Assembly: GCF_900452415.1 (NCBI RefSeq)
Contig: NZ_UGNX01000001.1
Location: 3,968,001-4,032,000, forward strand
Direction: 5' to 3'
Length of the DNA: 64,000 nucleotides
Source: Legionella cincinnatiensis
GTDB taxonomy: Bacteria > Pseudomonadota > Gammaproteobacteria > Legionellales > Legionellaceae
In this document: positions 60,201 to 64,000 of the stretch, piece after piece
How the letters are laid out: every line of letters begins with the position of its first letter
Numbering within the stretch: position 1 is the stretch's first letter
The notes under the pieces: model-generated
Told to the model about the DNA's origin: nothing
The model's input: only the letters and a program-made list of their open reading frames with translations
Database searches by the model: none
Translations under genes and position numbers: made by a program

Positions 60201-63200
60201 TTTTTCCAAACACTCCATCATGCCACTGTGAAAAGCATGACTTACCTTTAATTTGTGATACTGTTTTTTGTGTTTTATCAAGTGTTTTTCTAGCACTCCA
60301 ATGCTTTCAGTATTTCCTGCAAGCACGTATTGATGTGTCGCATTATGTAGTGCCAAGCTCACACCTGAAACTAATTGATATTCTTGGCACTCTTCATCCG
60401 AACATTCTAGTGACAACATCTGTCCTGCAGGTACATTAGCCATCAAAAGGCCTCGTTCACATACAAGTGCAATACCGTCTTCAAAGGAAAAAACACCAGC
60501 AACACAGGCTGCCACATATTCCCCAATACTATGTCCTATAAGTACATCAAGTTGAACCCCGCACTCCATAAGTAATCGTGCCAATGCGTATTCAATAATA
60601 AATAATGCCGGTTGAGTAAATTGTGTTGGTGCTAATGAATCCGTATCTGAATTTTTTATGAGATGAAGTAAATCACAATTTAAATAATGATTTGCTGTTT
60701 TAATGCCCTGTAATACATATTCCCTAAAACGAGGAATAGTATCAAATAACTCCATAGCCATTCGAGGATACTGCGTGCCTTGGCCACTAAACATCAATAC
60801 GATACTATGCTGTACTTCATCATCACAATATACAGAATGAGTTTCCTGCAAACCTTTTTGGATTTCGACAATGTTCTTACCCACACTAAAACGACGCCAA
60901 TTAAAATCATCTCGTCCCCTATGCAGGGTATAGGCGATATCACGAAGCATGTCATCATTACATCTATCTGAGCTTAAATACTGATCGAGTTTTTGAATTT
61001 GTTCTTCAAGAGCGCGTTGTGTTTTTCCTGATACAAACACCAACTCTTCAGTTTGCAAAAAGGGCGCTGTAGTGTGTTGAGACACATCATAGTCACTTAA
61101 AATCATATGAACATTGGTTCCCCCAACACCAAAAGAACTTACTCCTGCATAACGCGCTCTATGAACGTTTTCCCAATCCATCAACTGGTCATTCACATAA
61201 AAAGGGCTTTCTTCAAGACCCAAATCGGGATTAGGTTTATCAAAATAAATCATAGGAGTAATTTTTTTATGATACAAACACAATGCTGTTTTAATTAATC
61301 CTGCCATGCCTGCTGCCACATCTGTATGTCCTATATTGGCTTTCACAGAGCCTAAAGCACAATAATGGCTAAGCTCCGTTTGTTCACGATAGACTGCAGA
61401 TAATGCATGAAGCTCAATAACATCACCTAGCGCGGTGGCAGTTCCGTGTGCTTCAACAAAACTTATTTGATCCGCAGTCAGTTTTGCCTGACTTAAAGCA
61501 TCTTTAATACAAGACATCTGTCCACTCATGCTCGGAGCGGTAAACCCTAATTTATCGACTCCATCATTGTTAACACCCCGTGATTTAATGACTGCATAAA
61601 TAGTATTGTGATCGTTTATAGCATCTTCCAGACGTTTAAGGACTACTACTCCTACCCCATTTGAAAATACAGTACCATTTGCTTTAGAAGAAAAAGGTCG
61701 ACAATAACCATCAGGTGAAACAATGCTTCCTGGCTGATAGATGTATCCATCGATTTGCGGAACCGTAACGCAACTAGCACCTGCTAAAGCAATATCACTG
61801 TGTCCTAGAATCAAATCCTGACATGCATGATCCACCGCAATTAGTCCAGTAGAACAGGCTGTGTTCACATTCACACTTCTTCCTTTTAAATTAAGACGAT
61901 ATGAAGTTTGGGTGCTTAGCATACTGAGACTGGTAGCTATACGTTGGTGAAATAAATCATATTCACGACAAAATCGATTATTTTTTAATAGATTTTCATG
62001 TAAATAAGTGCTGTCTGTCATTCCAGCAAAAACACTAATCGTCTTTACTTTTTGTTTTTTAGGAGCTATAGCAGCAGACTCTAATGCCTCCCATGCACAT
62101 TCTAGAAAAATTCTTTGTTGCGGATCGGTAATGTTCGCATCCACGGGGCTAAAATTAAAAAATGATGCATCAAATTGATCTATGTCTGAAAGTATTCCTT
62201 TAACAGGTACAAAATTAGACGTTTTTTGCAACGAACCACCAAAATCTTCAGGATTAAATCGAGTTAAACAATCCTTTCCCTGACACAGGTTATCCCAAAA
62301 TTGATCAATATTGTTTGCCCCTGGAAAACGACAGCTCATACCAACAATGGCAATATCCGAGGAAGTAGTGGAGTGTATTTCTCGTACGAGAGGAACATCA
62401 ATATCCCCTTCGATATACTTTGTTAATTTATGAATGGTTGGGTGCTCTAAAAGATCGACGACTTGCAACTCGGTATGTAATGCATGATTAATGAGCGTGC
62501 ATGCTTCGGTAATCAACAGCGAGGTAGCTCCTAAATCGAATAAATTTTTATTAACTTCAATATGAGAACGATTTAACAGATGATTCCAAATGTCTTTTAA
62601 AGTTTCTTCGGTTTTGTTGGTTAATGATTTATCGATATGAAAAGATAAATCCGTATGGGATATTTGATCTAACTTTGCCTTATCAATTTTACCTATAGGT
62701 GTTAAAGGTAACTCATCTACCATCACGTATTTAGCAGGCAACATGTAGCTTGGCAATTCTTGGCTTAAAAATTCTCGCAGCTCGTCTGCATGAATTTTCG
62801 TATGTGGCGAAGAGAACACAATATAAGCGGTGAGCATTTTATGCAGACCACCACCCATTTCTACCACCACAGCAGCAAGACTCACCTCATTATGCTTCAT
62901 GAGTTTTCGCTCTACCTCGCTAAGATGGATGCGATAACCACCGACCTTTACTTGATCGTCAACCCTACCAGTATATAAAAGTTCACCTGTGGATAGTTTC
63001 TTTACTAAGTCACCGGTTTTGTACATTCTTTCAAAAGGTGCAATTTGACAAAATGGATTTTTAATAAATTTTTCAATAGTTATGTCTTCACTACGGTGAT
63101 AACCCAAAGCCAAATGAATGCCACTTAAATACAACTCACCTTCATCTACTTCATTCATCTGCTCATCAAGAACATAAGTTTGAGTATTTTTAAAAGGAAC

Positions 63201-64000
63201 TCCAATCGCAGACAGATGTTCATCGCTTGTAAGTAATTCTTCATTAATAATATGACGACAAGCAAATGTAGTGCCTTCTGATGGTCCATATCCATTAATC
63301 AAAGTCACTGGTTTGTTTATTTTATTGCGATGTACTATAAATTGTCTTAAAAGAGCAGGATTTATTTGCTCTCCACCAAAAAGGATGGTTTTAGGTTGAT
63401 TCAGGGTTTTGGGTGCCGATTTGATTAATTGATGAAACAATGCGGTGGGTAAGAGTAAATATTCCACTGCATTATCTTCAAGAGTTTTTTTTAACGCCAT
63501 AGGATTTGCGCGAATCTCTTTTGAAATAACACAGAGTTTTCCTCCATTTAATAACGAACTCCATATTTCGAAAGTACTGGCGTCGAAGGCCAAATTGTTA
63601 CATTGAGCTACAATTTGGCCACGCTGCACGGAGGCATAATTTTCAACAACTGCCAAATTTACTACAGCCTGGTGAGGGATAATGACTCCTTTAGGTTTTC
63701 CAGTTGATCCCGAAGTATAAATCATATAAAGAGGCTCTTCAGGATGGATCATTTCCCCAATATTTTCCTTAGAGTAACTGATTGATTCGAAGTGAAGTTG
63801 CCTCACAAGATATTGAGGTATACTAATTTCTTGCAGCTTTTGCTTTAATTCATCGTTGGTTATAACAAGCCTAGGATTTGTCTCCTTAAGCAGATGATTT
63901 AATCGAGTTACTGGAGCCAATGTATCCATAGGAACATATACAGCACCAAGTTTGACGATTGCTAAAATACACAATATAAAATCGGTGCTTGGATCAAGAA
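57240..64000 (-). CDS. Hybrid NRPS-PKS, C-terminal part: A-PCP-KS-AT-KR-PCP-TE (5' truncated)
   Basis: The frame is open to the window edge (reading LDPSTDFILCILAIVKLGAVYVP), so the start lies beyond 64000. Domains in order: adenylation (A3 YTSGSTGKPKG, A4 FDAST, A5 GYGPSEG, A7 YKTGDL, A8 GRVDDQVKVGGYRIHLSE, A10 GKIDK), carrier (LGATSL), KS (TACSTG Cys, EAHGTA and NIGHTD His), AT (GHSIGE, with HAFH suggesting malonyl-CoA), KR (ITGGFGGIG; YSAAN), carrier (LGGHSLK), thioesterase (GYSFGG). No DH or ER is present. The visible line would load an amino acid, extend it with one malonate, reduce the ketone to an alcohol and release the product. The N-terminal part, which would show any condensation domain, is out of view. 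The product is unknown. Confidence 0.93.
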   Translation of the reverse strand, partial: LDPSTDFILCILAIVKLGAVYVPMDTLAPVTRLNHLLKETNPRLVITNDELKQKLQEISIPQYLVRQLHFESISYSKENIGEMIHPEEPLYMIYTSGSTGKPKGVIIPHQAVVNLAVVENYASVQRGQIVAQCNNLAFDASTFEIWSSLLNGGKLCVISKEIRANPMALKKTLEDNAVEYLLLPTALFHQLIKSAPKTLNQPKTILFGGEQINPALLRQFIVHRNKINKPVTLINGYGPSEGTTFACRHIINEELLTSDEHLSAIGVPFKNTQTYVLDEQMNEVDEGELYLSGIHLALGYHRSEDITIEKFIKNPFCQIAPFERMYKTGDLVKKLSTGELLYTGRVDDQVKVGGYRIHLSEVERKLMKHNEVSLAAVVVEMGGGLHKMLTAYIVFSSPHTKIHADELREFLSQELPSYMLPAKYVMVDELPLTPIGKIDKAKLDQISHTDLSFHIDKSLTNKTEETLKDIWNHLLNRSHIEVNKNLFDLGATSLLITEACTLINHALHTELQVVDLLEHPTIHKLTKYIEGDIDVPLVREIHSTTSSDIAIVGMSCRFPGANNIDQFWDNLCQGKDCLTRFNPEDFGGSLQKTSNFVPVKGILSDIDQFDASFFNFSPVDANITDPQQRIFLECAWEALESAAIAPKKQKVKTISVFAGMTDSTYLHENLLKNNRFCREYDLFHQRIATSLSMLSTQTSYRLNLKGRSVNVNTACSTGLIAVDHACQDLILGHSDIALAGASCVTVPQIDGYIYQPGSIVSPDGYCRPFSSKANGTVFSNGVGVVVLKRLEDAINDHNTIYAVIKSRGVNNDGVDKLGFTAPSMSGQMSCIKDALSQAKLTADQISFVEAHGTATALGDVIELHALSAVYREQTELSHYCALGSVKANIGHTDVAAGMAGLIKTALCLYHKKITPMIYFDKPNPDLGLEESPFYVNDQLMDWENVHRARYAGVSSFGVGGTNVHMILSDYDVSQHTTAPFLQTEELVFVSGKTQRALEEQIQKLDQYLSSDRCNDDMLRDIAYTLHRGRDDFNWRRFSVGKNIVEIQKGLQETHSVYCDDEVQHSIVLMFSGQGTQYPRMAMELFDTIPRFREYVLQGIKTANHYLNCDLLHLIKNSDTDSLAPTQFTQPALFIIEYALARLLMECGVQLDVLIGHSIGEYVAACVAGVFSFEDGIALVCERGLLMANVPAGQMLSLECSDEECQEYQLVSGVSLALHNATHQYVLAGNTESIGVLEKHLIKHKKQYHKLKVSHAFHSGMMECLEKPFKELFSNITLSPPTIPIVSNVTGDWLSAEDAMSPDYWYRHLRYTVQFAQGVHLLLQDEHPLFVEVGLGQSLCGFVNTMSSKHVFVTSTLPSHYKPVSDLTQFLTTLGQLWTKGVPVLLEPLHESSVRKSIALPTYAFQRQRYWIHPDESSLKLNRQTKLYSPVWTREALSEVNHITLGDYQWVIFKDTRDIGQQLINVLSFYNVRPIIIEAGDAFIIHSQTHFTINPVLKEHYIDCFKCLREALNHPKFVHCWSLDGVEEEVQEGTAIDVCFDKGFYSLLYVIQAYVEVIGAQTELSCCIMTHGTQPILGTERLSPVNATLSSFCHVVPLEHPLIRCLVVDIMREVKGVDLTSILADILAALTISETKDILIAYRNNYRWFPAYVAIENNSLKSRLSDKGIYLITGGFGGIGLALSEAIASQVHQPVLILSSRKSYPPQEQWAQILEDKNHQEYDTISQLKYIQSLGASINLYPCDVTNEQDVSQLFHWIFLNYGKLNGLIHAAGIAGEGIIHLKTPDKAHQVLSPKIYGAYYLANATQNLPILDFVVLMSSIAAIVGAKGQIDYSAANASLDVMAQSNLFHSKFTLSLNWNTWRDVGMSVCLSKTDALNLFNLGNDISSKEGQSLFLNALSTSYRHLIISNYELARYQELLANPVNENEEVKNRISREHLNIKNTYLEPQDELEKQLAKLWQECLHIDSIGREDNFFALGGHSLKAMTLIEKINAMFDCSLSIQHMYKAPTIALLRQLISESQKQSIDIIVPLNEIDEVKPKLFFCHPVSGLVYCFNEIASLWKSASIYGIQDPSISVGKMLYDSIESMAKQYVDAILQIQPKGPYYLVGYSFGGTMVYEIAYLLRKQHHKIGLLALIESWSVFSPRQREDSYSIEHLFSMDDKKTKALADLAAERMRLLLEHQPTMTSQDMILFKAKELNEGYQEIDDPYNGWAKFNKGNIMCQTIDANHDTIMNEENSKMIAEFLQKNDFYQ

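Overview
The window is AT-rich DNA from a gammaproteobacterium, most likely Legionella or a close relative. No rRNA or marker comparison was possible, so the genus is inferred. The inference rests on a helCBA-type metal efflux operon, several large orphan proteins that look like Dot/Icm effectors, a P450 with long terminal extensions, and gammaproteobacterial gene orders (the full atp operon and the rsmI/lpoA/yraN/diaA/dolP cluster).

Layout. 1-9.4 kb: end of a DUF2520 protein, an 822-aa effector-like orphan, and a three-gene AcrB-type multidrug RND pump. 9.7-17.7 kb: parC, a CHASE3-PAS-GAF-GGDEF diguanylate cyclase, a ClC chloride/proton antiporter, a GNAT acetyltransferase and a poxvirus-type DNA topoisomerase IB. 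18.0-21.7 kb: a divergent LysR regulator and a tight three-gene operon encoding a BesD-like iron/2-oxoglutarate enzyme with a halogenase-type HxG metal site, an SHMT-like PLP enzyme and a LysE/RhtB amino-acid exporter. This is the most interesting system here: a candidate pathway that chlorinates a free amino acid, processes it and exports it. 21.9-23.9 kb: a normal HxD 2OG oxygenase and a RES/Xre toxin-antitoxin pair with a visible operator. 24.0-29.7 kb: helCBA. 30.2-37.1 kb: atpIBEFHAGDC. 37.1-40.6 kb: an orphan gene between copies of a palindromic element with terminal inverted repeats, one solitary copy upstream and a seven-core tandem array of exact 191-bp period downstream. 40.6-43.7 kb: small orphans, glyoxalase I and a DUF1254/DUF1214 protein. 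43.7-48.7 kb: two tandem BON lipoproteins, diaA, yraN, lpoA and rsmI (divergent). Another copy of the palindromic element fills the gap between rsmI and the next gene. 49.0-54.4 kb: a secreted protein with a Fur-box-like site, a 663-aa cytochrome P450, a trehalase and a membrane orphan. 54.8-64.0 kb: a hybrid sensor kinase directly downstream of, and co-oriented with, the 3' part of a hybrid NRPS-PKS gene (A-PCP-KS-AT-KR-PCP-TE) that runs off the window. A terminator closes this unit.

The window therefore mixes housekeeping blocks (ATP synthase, ParC, lpoA cluster) with accessory specialised-metabolism loci (halogenase operon, NRPS-PKS), defence or stress genes (RES/Xre, two RND pumps), probable host-interaction proteins and a repeat family. 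All functional statements come from motifs, gene order and remembered family knowledge; no database search was run.
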